64,000 bases of DNA, taken from NCBI GenBank assembly GCA_003117195.1, contig BDSI01000125.1, positions 186,001 to 250,000 of the forward strand, read 5' to 3'. The translations under genes and the position numbers were made by a program. The number at the start of each line of letters is the position of its first letter. Position 1 is the first letter of the stretch. This document shows positions 23,830-39,561 of the stretch, one piece after another. The DNA is from Eudorina sp. 2006-703-Eu-15. Its lineage: Eukaryota > Chlorophyta > Chlorophyceae > Chlamydomonadales > Volvocaceae. The notes below the pieces were generated by a model. The model did not search any database and was not told the DNA's origin. It saw only the letters and a program-made list of their open reading frames with translations.

Positions 23830-24133
23830 GGCTTACAGCGCTTTTGCAGCTGAAAGAGTTTTTCAAATCAGCGATGTTACTTGCCGCTTCCAGCATTTCG
23901 TCAAATTTATGATCGGCTTCACATCTTCGTCATCGCACGTTGGCCGTTGGGGCGGGCGGAATCCGTTAGGGCATTTGTACAACTTGGCGAGGGTGAGTGC
24001 CCAAAGCGTCTTGCAGTATTACAAACGTAGAAGTAATTCAAGACTACACTGTATAAATTTTTACAGCAGCAATGCAACTACTTCATTTGTAACCGCAACG
24101 ACAGAAGCAGACCTGCGAAGTTTGTGCTCCATA

Positions 24134-26821
24134 ATGAACTACTGGTATGCACCTATAAATAACACGCAACAGCACGTGAATGAACGACTTCCACCAGAGC
24201 TAATTGCTGCCGTCGCGGCGCCATGGAGGTCGACAAAGGAGCTCGAGTCGATCCGGTCCAAAGCCCGCGGCTTACGGCATTACGACATGGCCGGGGAAGC
24301 GCAAAGCATCTTGTCGTTTCGCAAACAGCAAGCGACGGATGCCGCTGCAAAGGTACGTGGGTCGGGTGGGAGGGAAGGGGTTTTCTGGGTGAAGGTTGGG
24401 CTTGCCGCACCTCTTCATCTAAGTTGTCATGATGCGATTGACCTCCAAGCGACACTGGGAGACCACCGTGCTGTCAAGCTGTGCTTTGGACTTGTGAAGA
24501 TGACGAGAAGGCAGCTGCCATCCCCATGCGCATCTCCAAAAGCTCCTCGTATCATGCGTACTTGTAGCACCTCGCCTCGCCATGCATGACCTCAGAAAGT
24601 GCTCGTTGAAGGGCCCTGGAGCTTATTTCCGTTGGCTGCTTGCCACCCCGCGCCACGTTATCTCATCCCCCACCACGCCCCTCCCCGCGTGTCTTCCGAT
24701 CGGCTCCTGGGCTTTCCGCCCCAGGCCCTGCGACACGGGCAGCTGCTGTCCCAGCTCCAGGCAGACACCGCTGCGCTGGAAGCCCTCACAGCGGTGGACG
24801 CAATGTGGAAAGTGCACCTCGAACAGCTGCGACACGAGGCCTGCGCGGCAGTGCGAGCGCTCCAACAGAAACACGAGGACGCGCTCGCGAAGCTGCGCCT
24901 TGATCAGGTGGGTCAGCAGCGGCTTGCCGCGACTTGTCCTGGTCTTGGCGTGGCGAAGACGGAGGCCTAAGGGGGCACGGATGCCTCCACAGAACGCTCT
25001 GAGCAGTGCTGCCTCCGCGTCTCACGGTGCTTATGTGTTGTGCCTTTCCCCCAAACTGGTTTCACTTCACAGTTCACCCCAGCCAAATTCCCGACACCTG
25101 TCACGGCATTTGAACCCCATCAGTATCCTTCAATGTGGGGTGCTGTACATCCAGCACGTCAGCTGTCAGGTGACGGCCGGTGTCAGGTGATGGAATGCGT
25201 TGCCGGTGTTGTACGGCGTTATTGACCGCAGGTCGACCGGGCGCACGATTCGGGCATCCGGCCAGAGCGGCGCAGCAAGGAGCTGTTGAACGCGCGCCGC
25301 AGCGAGGCCGTGCTCGCGTCCAAGAATGATTTTAGGGAAGCTGAGAAGGTACGACGGGACACGGGCGGGGCCCCGAACCTCCGAACACGCGGCAGTCATG
25401 GAGGCGCTTAAGGCTCAGCAATGAGGTCCACCCATCTGTGCGGTGTCCCATCCGCGCGGATGCAGGTGAAGGCGCATGTGGACGAGCTGGCTGCGTCGGA
25501 GGCCTGCAGCGCGCACATGGCCTGGCTGCTGAAATGCCACGGCGAGCAGGAGCGGCTGCTTGCTAAGCAGCGGCGGGAGTTGGAGACGCTGCGTGCCCGG
25601 CTGGAAGCGCGGCTGCGTGAGGTGGAGGCAGCTCGCGACCGGGATATGCAGAAGCTGGGGCGGAAGATCAAGGTGCGACCCGGGCGCGTGCTTGGCTTTA
25701 CGGTGTGCACCGTAACTCCGGTTAGTGAAGGTTTTCCCAATCTCGTGACCGGTCGGGGTCCATGTGCAACGTCCCGTACTGTACATTCAAGGTAAACGGG
25801 TTATTTACTGCCGTTTCTTCTGTCATTCAAGACAGCGAAACCGCAGCAAACCCAGTCACTACCCCCTACCGCCCCGCTTGAGCAGGTCGCCAGCTCTCAG
25901 CAGCAGCGCAGCTTCACCCGGGAGCGACATTTCCTGGATCAGGCGTTACACGGAGCCACTCTCGACGCACGCACGACCCGGGCGGGACGGAGTCTGGCCG
26001 ACGCGCTCCCGACCCTGGCGGCGGAGGCGGTCGCTGCCAGTCAGACGCAGGACGAGGAGTACGACAAGTACGAACAGGCGGCACAGCCGCCGCAGTCGCA
26101 GCCGGGCAGCGGGGCGAACGGCAGCGGCGCCGGGCCGCGCTCTGCTCGCGCGTCGGACTTGGCGCCCGGCACCGGTTACTTAGGTCACAGTAGTGGCACG
26201 TCACAGGGGCCCTCTGGGATGCGGGTGGGCTGCGAGCCACCCTCGGCAACGTTGGGAGTAAGGTTTGCGCCCACTCCACCAAGGGAGGCCTGGGGCGTGG
26301 CCAGCAATCCAGGCCGCGGGGTCAGCGGTGCTGACGGTTGCAACGCCGATCATGGCAAGCCGGGTGATGCAAGGCAAGGCCCAGCCCGGCCTCCCAGCAG
26401 CAGCAGCACTACTACCACTTCCACCACCATCACCACCAGCAAGGGCAGCGGCAGTGCGAAGGGGAGCGGTAGCTGGAGCAACGAGAGTGTTGACGGGGAT
26501 CAGGTCTCACCTAGGCGCCTGCCGTCTTCTGCCATGGATGGGGTCCCTAATGCTGCTCAGCCGAAAGGCTTGGAACCTGCACCGCCGTCGGCAGCGGCTG
26601 GGTCAGGCACCACGGCGGGAGCGACGGGCAGCGGCAGCTCGGCGCTTACCGAGGAGGCGTTGCGGGCTATGAACCAGGCAGCGGGCTTGCAGGCACAGGC
26701 GGCGCAGCGGGGCGCGAGCTCCTTGCAGTCATCATCGTTCAAGTCAAATAAGCCTTACGCTGGTGGCCTGTCGGCACGGGCAAGAGCAAAGCCAGTGTCG
26801 CATACTGCGCAAGAGCGATGA
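24134..26821 (+). CDS. Coiled-coil protein with a low-complexity C-terminal half, function unknown
   Basis: I do not recognise the family. Proposed exons: 24134-24352, 24725-24907, 25232-25348, 25466-25672, 25832-26821; every junction is phase 0, total 571 aa. Residues 1-75 include LPPELIAAVAAPWRSTKELE and a charged helix. Exons 2-4 are continuous helix with heptad-like Leu/Ala spacing and many Arg/Glu (HLEQLRHEACAAVRALQQKH; QRRELETLRARLEARLREVE), a strong coiled coil of about 180 residues. The last exon of 330 codons is Ser/Gly/Ala/Thr-rich with poly-Ser and Thr runs and a basic end. This resembles cytoskeletal, basal-body or ciliary coiled-coil proteins, but that is inference. The start is uncertain: an in-frame upstream ATG at 23828 would share the CCATGG palindrome with the start codon of the divergent NAA38-like gene, which I consider unlikely. 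Confidence 0.65.
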
Positions 26822-27467
26822 GTTCCCTTCAGCCACAAGAGGCTTGCCATTAGGATTTGGTCGTGCGGTTGAATAGGCTGCTCAGGGATTACGCTGCAAG
26901 TTTGGTTGCAAGTTTGGTGATGCACTCGAGGTGGATTTGGCGCATCCTTTTGCGAGTCCGGAACGCGCAATGGATTGGACTTTACGCAAACAACATTGAA
27001 GTCAACAGGAAGCGAAGGCAGAAGGCCAGAGGCCAACTGTAATAGGCAGGGAAACTGAAACAAGACCACAAGCACCGTGCACTTGCCCCCAACCGTTCCG
27101 CAGTGTCACCGAATACTCGCTCCGCCTGCAGCTTTTTCCTAACCCGCTGAAAGAACAAGGCCAGGTAGCATGGGCCCATCGCCGCCATCATGCGCTTATC
27201 AACGTCCAATGTAACCACATCAGTTTGCAACGGGTACAGTCCATGCGATTCTCAACTACGTTCATGTATTCCCAATAAGCGCCGAATGGCGTCAAGTCAA
27301 CCTAAGTCGGACGTTGCTGGTATGCATATAAAGTTATCCTGGTCAACCAAGTGGCACTTCACGGACTTGAATTCTGCATCCCCCAGGTCAACCATCTCTC
27401 TGGGTGGTCAATGCTTCGTCAGGAAAGAGTCTTCGCCACCAAAGCCGATATTGCTGAACCCCGAGAA
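26822..27467. other. Convergent 3' region, no gene recognised
   Basis: It holds the 3'UTRs of the plus-strand coiled-coil gene and the minus-strand DEK-like gene. No supported exon was found. Confidence 0.5.
27038..27042 (+). terminator. TGTAA polyadenylation signal, coiled-coil gene
   Basis: TGTAA lies 217 nt after the stop of the coiled-coil gene, on the same strand. Confidence 0.5.
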
Positions 27468-30400
27468 TCAGCTGTCTACTGCCTTGGCCTCCTTGTCGCC
27501 AGCTTCCACCACTTTCTCCTCCTCAGCCGCTGTCCCCTCCTTCGCCTCTGCTCCCGCGGCTGTGCCCTCCTCAGTTGCTGTTCCCGCCGTTTCTCCGTCC
27601 TCAGCCGCTGGGCCCCCCTCCGAAGGCTTCTCCTTCACATCCACAGCGTCGCCGTTAATTGCTGGCACGGCCGCCGCACCAGCCTCTGGCTCCTTCACGG
27701 CCACGTCCTTTTCCTCTTGCCGCTTGGCGTCAGACTCGTTATCGACCGGCCCCTTGGTTGCCGTGCCTGTTGGCTCATTGGGATTGACATCCGCCTGGCC
27801 ATCGGCAGGGCCCCCCGCCGCCTCCGGTGCCTTGGGCTCCGAGTCAGGTTTTGCATCCGCCATGACAGCATCCTCCTAAGCAAGACAGTTGCAGGCATGC
27901 GAGTGGTGTCACATGAAGGTCTACATGAAAACAAGGTGATTGTGGTAGACGCATTTCGAGCGGCCGTTGTGTACTACCCGAACGATGGCCCGCAATGGCC
28001 CATTACACCACTTATTAGACACTCTCCCCAGGAGCCGAACGGAAATGAGCATCGACACAGCTTCATTCCGTCACACCAGGACGCTCTCACCTCGTCGCGG
28101 CTCGTCGTTTCCGACTTCGCGGCATCCCCCTTCTCGTCAGTCTTCTGCTTCTTGGCCGGGGGCGGAGCACCATCCTCCGCCGGCTCAGACTCCTTCGGCT
28201 CGCCCGCCTGCGCCTCCCCTGCCTCCTCGGAAGTCTTCCACTGCGCGTAGTCGACGGCGATCTTTTTTATTAGCTTCTTCTTCGTCGACAAGTCCGTGCC
28301 AAACTTCTTGTTCAGCTTCGTCAAGAGGTGTTTGACAGTGGTCGTGTTGACGTCCGCGACTGCGTGTAATTGCATCCCACACGCTTCTCAATGTTTTGGA
28401 ATGCAGACCGAGGTTGTCTGGCTGCCAAATCCTGGACAGAAGCATGTCAGCTAGCTAAGGCAGCCCCAAAGCGACCAGTTGAAAAAGGGAACGTACTGAA
28501 GGAGCACATAAACGACTGACCGGTGACCAGCGCCAACGTGGCCTCCTTAATGGCTTCGTCATCGGGCAAATCCGAGGCGGCAGCGCCTGAACCTGCCTCG
28601 TCCGCACCCTCGCCCGACGGGCCTTCTGCAGCCTCGTCCTCGTTCGCCTTGCGCTGCAGTCGTACAATTAGAGGGCGATGACTCGTGTCAAGGGCGTAAA
28701 ACTCAGACAACCGCCCGTGAAGTGAAGAATGATGGCTCAGGTCAGCAACAGGCACGTCCGCAGTATGCTTCCCAACAGCACCAACGACGTACCTTCTTCC
28801 CGGTGGTTTTCTGCCCCGTTGCCGGTGTCGCCTTCGCCGACGCAGATTCCTCCCTCTTGACACGCTTCTTGGGCTGCACCGTCTCCGGCTCAGCCTCCTG
28901 CTCCTCTTCCTCCGCGTCGGATTCCTCGGCCCGATCATCCTCCGATGCCTCCTCAGCGGCCTCCTCCGATTCAGCCTTCTTTCCTCGCTTCTTCTTAGCC
29001 GACTACGTCAACATAGAGTGAACGGCTTGTGTTACGAAGTCGACATGGAAAATTTGCACGCCGCAATTGCGTGCCGACCTATCCCCGACGACAACTTACA
29101 GTACAGGAAAGGTTATAGAGCTATTGAGCAGGGCAGCGGTCGTAGGTTATCAGCCGCGCGGTGTCGGTTCCGCGTCGAAACCCCTAAGAGTATTCGTTCC
29201 GCGTTGAACCCCGAAGGACACTCGTTCATTACCCACCTCCTGCCCCGCCTCAGACTTGCGACCGCCTTTGGCAGCGGATTTGGGCGTCTTGCTCTTCTGC
29301 TCCTTCTCCTTCTTGGCTTTGGCCGCGTCCTTCTTCTTTGCCGCCTGAAGGAATTGATGCAACCGGCTGGTTGGTAGGCAATCTGTACGAAAACCGACCC
29401 CGTGCCAGGGCACTCACGCACCTGCGCCGCTAGGTCCTTGTCCGACTGCCTCTGAGGTTCCTCCAGGAACTTCAAAAGGCGTTTCACCTTGGCCTCCTGC
29501 AGGCAGTGGTCGGAATAATGATCTCACGTCACCGCGACACTCCCGTGGATCACAGATTTGTGGCGGACACGTGTATGCGAGTCCAGGCTAGAGGCCATAG
29601 TCAACGATAACCACATGTCTTCCGCACATGCGGCAAACTCGATGCAGCTAGCTGACGGCTTGAATCATTTGCACTGATGCGGTTCGAAGGCAACGCTCAT
29701 CAGCATCATACCTTCTTGCCCTCGTCGCCATTTCCACGGGGCAGCTCGAAGACGTCCAGTGCTCCGTTCAGGAGAGCTGCGCGCAACATAAAAAAACGTC
29801 AGGCTACGTCCCACCTTCGATCATGCCACAGCCATGCAAGACGTCGGCCGAAGCGCGGTTTCTGACATCACTCACGGATTGTCCACTTGCCCAGGCGCTC
29901 CTGGATCTTCTCCAGCTCCTTCTCCTGCATGGGCATCGATCACCAACAAGCGTCGCGATGACATGACAAACATCGCAATATTGCCAGACACGGCTGACTC
30001 CCACAGGAAGCATCGTTATAATGGCCCATGGGCCGGGCACTGGCCGGCAATTCCTAAACTGACCTTCTCGTCGTCGTCGAATGCCAGCCCAGAGAACTCG
30101 AACAAGTTCCGCTTACGACGGTGTACCTGATCAGGGAGTGCGGGCCAGTCAGTTCTTCGTATACGGCAATGTGTAACAACATAGGGGAGGTGTTTACGGC
30201 GATCTCACCGTGGCTTGGCGCTTAAAGAGCAAAGCGTGCAAGCTTGTCACGAGCTCGTCGTCCGGCTTAAGCTTGCCAAGCAGAAAGTGAACTGCCAGAA
30301 ACGAAGTGAACCGATTAGAACTTCTTTTCACGATTTCGACAGCTGCGCAACAGCTTACCATTTGGAATATCACCCAGCTTTGCTCCCTTGCCCTGCATTA

Positions 30401-30679
30401 TGCAGAAATACATCAAGTCTTGACGAAACGCGTTGACCGGTCGCCGAGGCCCTTAAACAGACAGCTCACCGGTTTGATCACAAACTCGGCCTTCTCCTTC
30501 ACCTCCACCTGGAAATGCTCAGCCTTCTTGCGCTGACGCGGACCGGTGAGAACCTTTGAGGAGTCCAGTTCTACAGCCTCCCGACTCTTTTTCTTGGCCG
30601 AGGCGCTTTTGCCCTCCGTCTTTGGCTCCTCATCCGCCGCTACCGCAACCTCAGGCGCAGATGGTTTATCGTCAGCCAT
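27468..30679 (-). CDS. DEK-like chromatin protein
   Basis: Nuclear DNA/histone-binding protein of the DEK family, which shapes chromatin and DNA topology. Twelve exons: 30679-30470, 30392-30359, 30291-30209, 30126-30064, 29924-29876, 29776-29712, 29496-29422, 29344-29237, 29002-28793, 28653-28521, 28359-28091, 27875-27468; 1707 nt, 568 aa. After an acidic/Lys-rich start, residues about 70-200 form the DEK core: GKGAKLGDIPN, LGKLKPDDELVTSLHALLFK, RKRNLFEFSGLAFDD, then helices to VKRLLKFLEEPQRQSDKDLA. A Lys/Glu-rich linker with basic clusters (KKKRGKK, KKRVKRE) follows. The DEK C-terminal winged-helix domain spans about residues 320-375 (LPDDEAIKEATLALVT joined to VNTTTVKHLLTKLNKKFGTD). A long Ala/Glu-rich tail ends the protein; in the mammalian protein the DEK-C domain is near the end. 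Introns 2, 4 and 5 are under 200 nt. Confidence 0.88.
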
Positions 30680-31492
30680 TTTGTGGTGATGCGACCAGTC
30701 TTAACACAGTTAGGTCACCGCGTCTGGAGGTCTGGCTGAGGCGATTAAATCTGGTCAAAAGGTGAAATAAAAGTCATCATCATTCCCTATGCTTTGAAAA
30801 GCAGAGCCGCATGTCGACACTATGTCGTACGTTCCTGTTTTTCAATTGTTCAAATGCACTCCAGCGTAGCCACTTACTTCTGCAACCATGGGCAATAAAA
30901 TATCGTATGCGGGTGGATTAATTACCAGAAGCACGGTGTAGACTTCCTGAGTCTGGGCTTTCAGAATCAATGTAAGCAATGCGTGTTGGTAGGCATCGCC
31001 GCATATTTCTAATCAATCCATTGGGTAATTATCATAAAGCTATTTGTCATGACTCGCCATGAGCTATTGATTTTTGTTGTGTGGAACGTTCCAGACCGGA
31101 ACACAAAGCAAGTCTCCAAAGAAGCTGAATGCACAAAGCATATTGTCTTTCTCATTATACTTCTCAGCGGCCTTCTACACGTTGTGCGGTTGCAGCTGAA
31201 AATCCGACAAGTTCCTGCCATCAACAGCTTCACATGTGTCCGGTGTCTCGAGCAACGACCGACGCTCTGCAAATGTGACAATCTTGGAAGGACCGCCAGT
31301 GGTGCACATTGCGATTAAGACCACATCATACATGGATTACATGCGTGAGCAGTAAGCGCACGTATCCCGCACATTTGGCGCGGGTGTGCGCAATTGCAAA
31401 CCCGGGGTGTCGGGATTTTACCGGGTATAGGTTTGTATCATCAGACCACTTCCCTTCTTGTTCATCTTGATCAAAAGACGTGCAGCAATGTA
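30680..31492. other. Upstream region of the DEK-like gene, no gene recognised
   Basis: The likely promoter of the minus-strand DEK-like gene lies at its left end. The rest, up to the transposon, is comparatively A/T-rich with no supported exon. Confidence 0.45.
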
Positions 31493-32983
31493 CCGTAGTG
31501 CCTTTAATTTTTGGTGACACGCAATTGGGATACTGTCCCCAATGTTGTGTCAGGCGTAATAACCCTGGACTTTTTTGAGGGAGTCGTCCCCAATTGTACG
31601 GACCACGGCAAATTTTCGCGCTAAGCCAGGTTGAAACAGCAAAATTCGGTCTGTATCTCATTTGTATTGTGACGCTGCCATGAAATGAGAAGCAATGAAT
31701 CCATCGGGCGGGGTGCAAAAGCGTCCAAAGCTGAACAAATTGAAGCAGTCAAATTTGTTGCAGTTCGTGCCAAAGTTGCCTGAGGTCATAGAGCAGCAGC
31801 AGCAACGTGCGGAGACGGAGCATGCAGCGGCAGTCGAGCGCGCCAACGCTGCTGCAGACGGGGGGGTCGGAGGGAGGGGGGGAGGGAGGAGAAGGGAAGA
31901 GAGGAGAAGGAGAGGGGGAAGAAGAGAGGGGGGGGAAAGGGGAGGGGGAAAAAGGGAGGGGGAAGAAAGGGAAGAAGAAGGAAGAGAGAGGTTTATGTAA
32001 ATATGTTCGCAATGGGGGGGTTCGGGGGGCGCAGCCCCCCGTGAAAAATTTTTGGGGTTTCGCTCTGTCACTAAAATTGGGATGTATCCGATCCCGTGTC
32101 ATCCCCACTTCCCCTCATGGTCGTCCGCAGGACTTCCTGAAGGCCAAGTTGCCTGGCGTCGTGCTCAAGTACGTGCCGGCGAACTGCACATCCAAGCTGC
32201 AGCCCTGCGGGTCAGATGCGGAGGAGGAGGACGAGGAGGAGGACGAGGAGGAGGAGACAGCAGCGCAGCAGGCGCCGCGCGGCCGTGGGCGTGGCCGTGG
32301 GCGCGGGCGCGGGGTCGCCAGCCAGCAGGCGGGCGCGGCATAGGAGGGGGCCGGGGTGGCGGACAGGGTGGGCGTGGCGGACGGGGGCGGGGCCGGGTCC
32401 TGGCAGTCGAGGAGAGCGAGTCGGGCAGCGGGGCTGACACCGACATGCCCTCGGAGGATGGGGAGGAGGAGGAGGGCGAGGAGGGGGAGGAGGTGGTGAT
32501 GACACAGCTGGCCGCGCTTGCCGGTGCCCGCCGCCAGCGGCGGGCACCAGCGCGGATGAACCTCTGAAAAGGCTGGCCACTTAAGTGGATTTGTGTTTGG
32601 TCAGCGCTCGTGAACGGAACAGATCGTGTACGGAACAGATGAGGACGTGCTGGAACAGATGAGGACGCGCTGGGTGCGTGCTAACACTAATCATTAGTCA
32701 CTTTAAGGCGGCGAATTAGTTCTACCCGATGGTAGTATCGGTGCTGGTAATTTGCTCTGCTTAAGTGTGGGTTTCGGGCCTCGGACGGCACGTGTGTCAT
32801 GCGGCAATGGGATTCCGAAACAGACAGTACGACGGGCAAGCCGTGCGGGCTTCACCAAAATTGGTAACCAACTTGCAATTTGATCCTGGATTCGTCACCA
32901 AATGCTTGGAACAGTGCAAAATTTCAAGCGTTCTTGCCGGGGCCTCCCAATTCAAGAGTCACCAAAAATTAAAGGCACTACGG
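31493..32983. mobile_element. Decayed pogo/Tc1-mariner-type DNA transposon, 1491 bp
   Basis: Terminal inverted repeats match perfectly over the outer 26 bp, beginning CCGTAGTGCCTTTAATTTTT and ending GGTGAC. An inner AATTGGGA is also shared. The element is flanked by TA on both sides (31491-31492 and 32984-32985), the target site of the Tc1/mariner/pogo group. Inside is the remnant of a transposase with a conserved YVPANCTSKLQP motif, a purine-rich expansion (31860-31990), and RG-coding and acidic-coding low-complexity DNA. It lies between the DEK-like and enolase genes. Confidence 0.85.
31695..32567 (+). pseudogene. Remnant DDE (pogo/jerky-like) transposase
   Basis: A frame starting at ATG 31695 encodes a basic, Gln-rich N-terminus and then runs into a GA-rich expansion that ends it near 31998. 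A second segment, after an acceptor at about 32130, reads DFLKAKLPGVVLKYVPANCT followed by SKLQP. This is the strand before the third catalytic acid in DDE_1 transposases, where QPxD is usual. Here the sequence is QPCG followed by Asp/Glu repeats, so the catalytic acid is missing. An acidic tail ending at 32567 is in a different frame. The first catalytic Asp region is not visible. I read this as an internally deleted, frameshifted copy. Confidence 0.6.
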
Positions 32984-33817
32984 TACCTTATGTCACGAAT
33001 TGATTTTGGCCTGCTTTGTTGTGTGGTCTACGAAACACGCTCTGGTTACCATGGTGGCGCCACAACTGATTGGCGTCGGTATCGGTACATATCTGCTGCA
33101 TTGGGAACGATCTGGTCAGTTGACATGAACCCATAGCTCCGCCTACTTGTCCGACACCGCGGACTCACGGAGCACTACCAAGGTCCAGGCTGCAAATCAA
33201 GTTAGCGACATCTACATTGAAGATTAGCTGCGCTGTGATACCAGTGTACCAGTACAGAGCATACGACTATTGCGCTGGCGTAGAATTGATGCACGCTATG
33301 CATCGTTTGCAAGGTGCATCACTGGCAGTTCTTCAAGAAGGTGACATGCGCGTTTGTTGGGAATTTGAGGCGTATTGTGTGTCTTGTGACTCAAACAACG
33401 AGGCAGACACAGATGCGCTTCGATTCTCCACGAAACGAAATAATTCCCTATATAAATCAAGAAGTATTTAATGATTAAACGAAAGCTGATGCTGGGCGAC
33501 AACGCCGGCCGGAACCGCAAGCGTTTATTGGCCGACCCGATGATGCCGCAACCTTTTGTCAAACTAGTTGCACATTGATTATATGTCGCGGATTGCTATT
33601 CAGCTCACAGAACCGTTGCAGAATGTAGAGCAGTACTGCAAACCCCCGAAAAGCTCATAAATGCCCCATCCGAGCACGACACCCCCAAATGGTATCGGTC
33701 TTGCGACCTATCAGGGTAGGCTATCAGACGCCTTACTTTTACAAACCAAGGACTCTGAGCTTTGTTCGTTCCGTGCTACCTCGTCGCTCAGCCGTCGCGA
33801 GGTCCCTACAAGCGACC
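32984..33817. other. Upstream region of enolase, no gene recognised
   Basis: No exon is supported. It must contain the enolase promoter and 5'UTR, because the first coding exon begins at 33818. Confidence 0.5.
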
Positions 33818-38076
<4,259 letters not shown>

Positions 38077-38373
38077 AGGGGCGGAGTTGAGGGGCCCTTG
38101 GGCTGTGAAGCACGTTGGGCGTAAAGGTTGAGGAGGCTGGATGTGAGTGGGCTTCTTCTAGACTAGGTTGGTGACCCGGATGTTGGAGCTGTTGCCGGGT
38201 GGATCACAGTGGCGGCTTCCGGCACTGGTACAGGATCGACAGCCCCGAAGAATGATGCAGGACTTGCAACCACCCGTTTGTGCAATGAACCGTTTGTTGG
38301 CGTTGTCGTTGGCGGGGTACTGCCAACACCGCCGCCGCACCGGCTTTTGGTGTGTCTGGTTTGCATGATGGGA

Positions 38374-38378
38374 TGTAA
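38374..38378 (+). terminator. TGTAA polyadenylation signal, enolase
   Basis: TGTAA occurs 298 nt after the enolase stop. A second TGTAA near 38699 is possible. Confidence 0.55.
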
Positions 38379-39561
38379 CCTATGTGGTGGTCGTTGTGGT
38401 ATGGGCGTTGAGGTGCAGGCCTCAAGTATGGTGTCTGCTGCGGCGACATAACATGAGATCCCTACCGCATTTCGTGGCTGGTCGTTTGCGCTGGCGATAT
38501 CTGGAATGAAGAAACACTGGCTGGGACGATACTCGCCTGCGGTATTCTTTGATGGTGGCGTGCCGGAGTGACATGCCCCCATCTCGTTCGTAAGGTTGGC
38601 ACGTCCATGTTGCAATTGCGCGTGTGCTCCTGATGGTTTGATCCGTTCGCTGTGAAGAGGTGACGGCATGTCCAGGAGAGGTCAAGGTGCATCTGATATG
38701 TAAACAGATGGTTTCGGTTGTGCCGAAGTCCAAAGAGCCGACGAAACTGCCGACAGTATTGCCTTACTTCCTCGACACGCAGCGACTCAGTCCCGAGGTG
38801 AGGAAGGGAGGACATCCCTCCGCGCCCGGTTCCAGCTGGGGTGCGGGGCGTTGACGGAGGGCGGCACTGGAGTGTTCCGGGAATCGTAGTGCCCGGTCTT
38901 GCTTGAAGTCACGGCCCTCTTGGTAGGGTTACCTCTTCGCTGTGTCGGAGAGGTCCCCCCGGGGGCATTCCTTCGCGCTCGCTGTGCCATCGATTCATTC
39001 ATCTTCCTCATTAACAATGTCCAACCAGCACCATGCCTCGACGACTGCAAAACCACCACCTGCTCACACAACGATGACACGTACACAACTAACCCGCAAC
39101 GGGCTCAGGTAGTAATCAACGTATTATAACCTGCAGCTAACGATTCCAGAATGACAATATCGTCCCCACACAACAACAAACGTGCACAGATACTATTATC
39201 CATCATGCGTGCACAAATGCAAGCGAACTGAACGTTTCCCTCGCCCACTCACGTGCTCGCGGCCCTCTGTGCCACAAATACATAGATTCAGCATTTCTGT
39301 AATGCACAAAGTCGCATGCACAGTGATCGCACAGCCCCCCCGGATCACTCCGTATCGTGCCCGCCAGCAACAAATTCTAACCCCTGCCTTCGTCAGGATA
39401 TTTGCCCTCACCCGCAAACATACCGGCCGCCCCGGTCCTCCCCGTCACCAACATGAATAGCTACCACCCGTGCACACCACACGGCACTGCACACCAACAC
39501 GCGCGTAACTCATGTCACATGCCGCCGTGCGCGCCCCCACCGCGCAACGAGCTGTCATCTG
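38379..39561. other. Convergent 3' region, no gene recognised
   Basis: It lies between the enolase 3' end and the stop of the minus-strand surface-protein gene. Frames are short and codon usage is unlike neighbouring exons. Confidence 0.5.

Noticed and set aside
23828..24000. Possible first exon of the coiled-coil gene starting at the CCATGG shared with NAA38
   Set aside because: It joins in phase, but would leave both divergent genes with no 5'UTR. The ATG at 24134 is more plausible.
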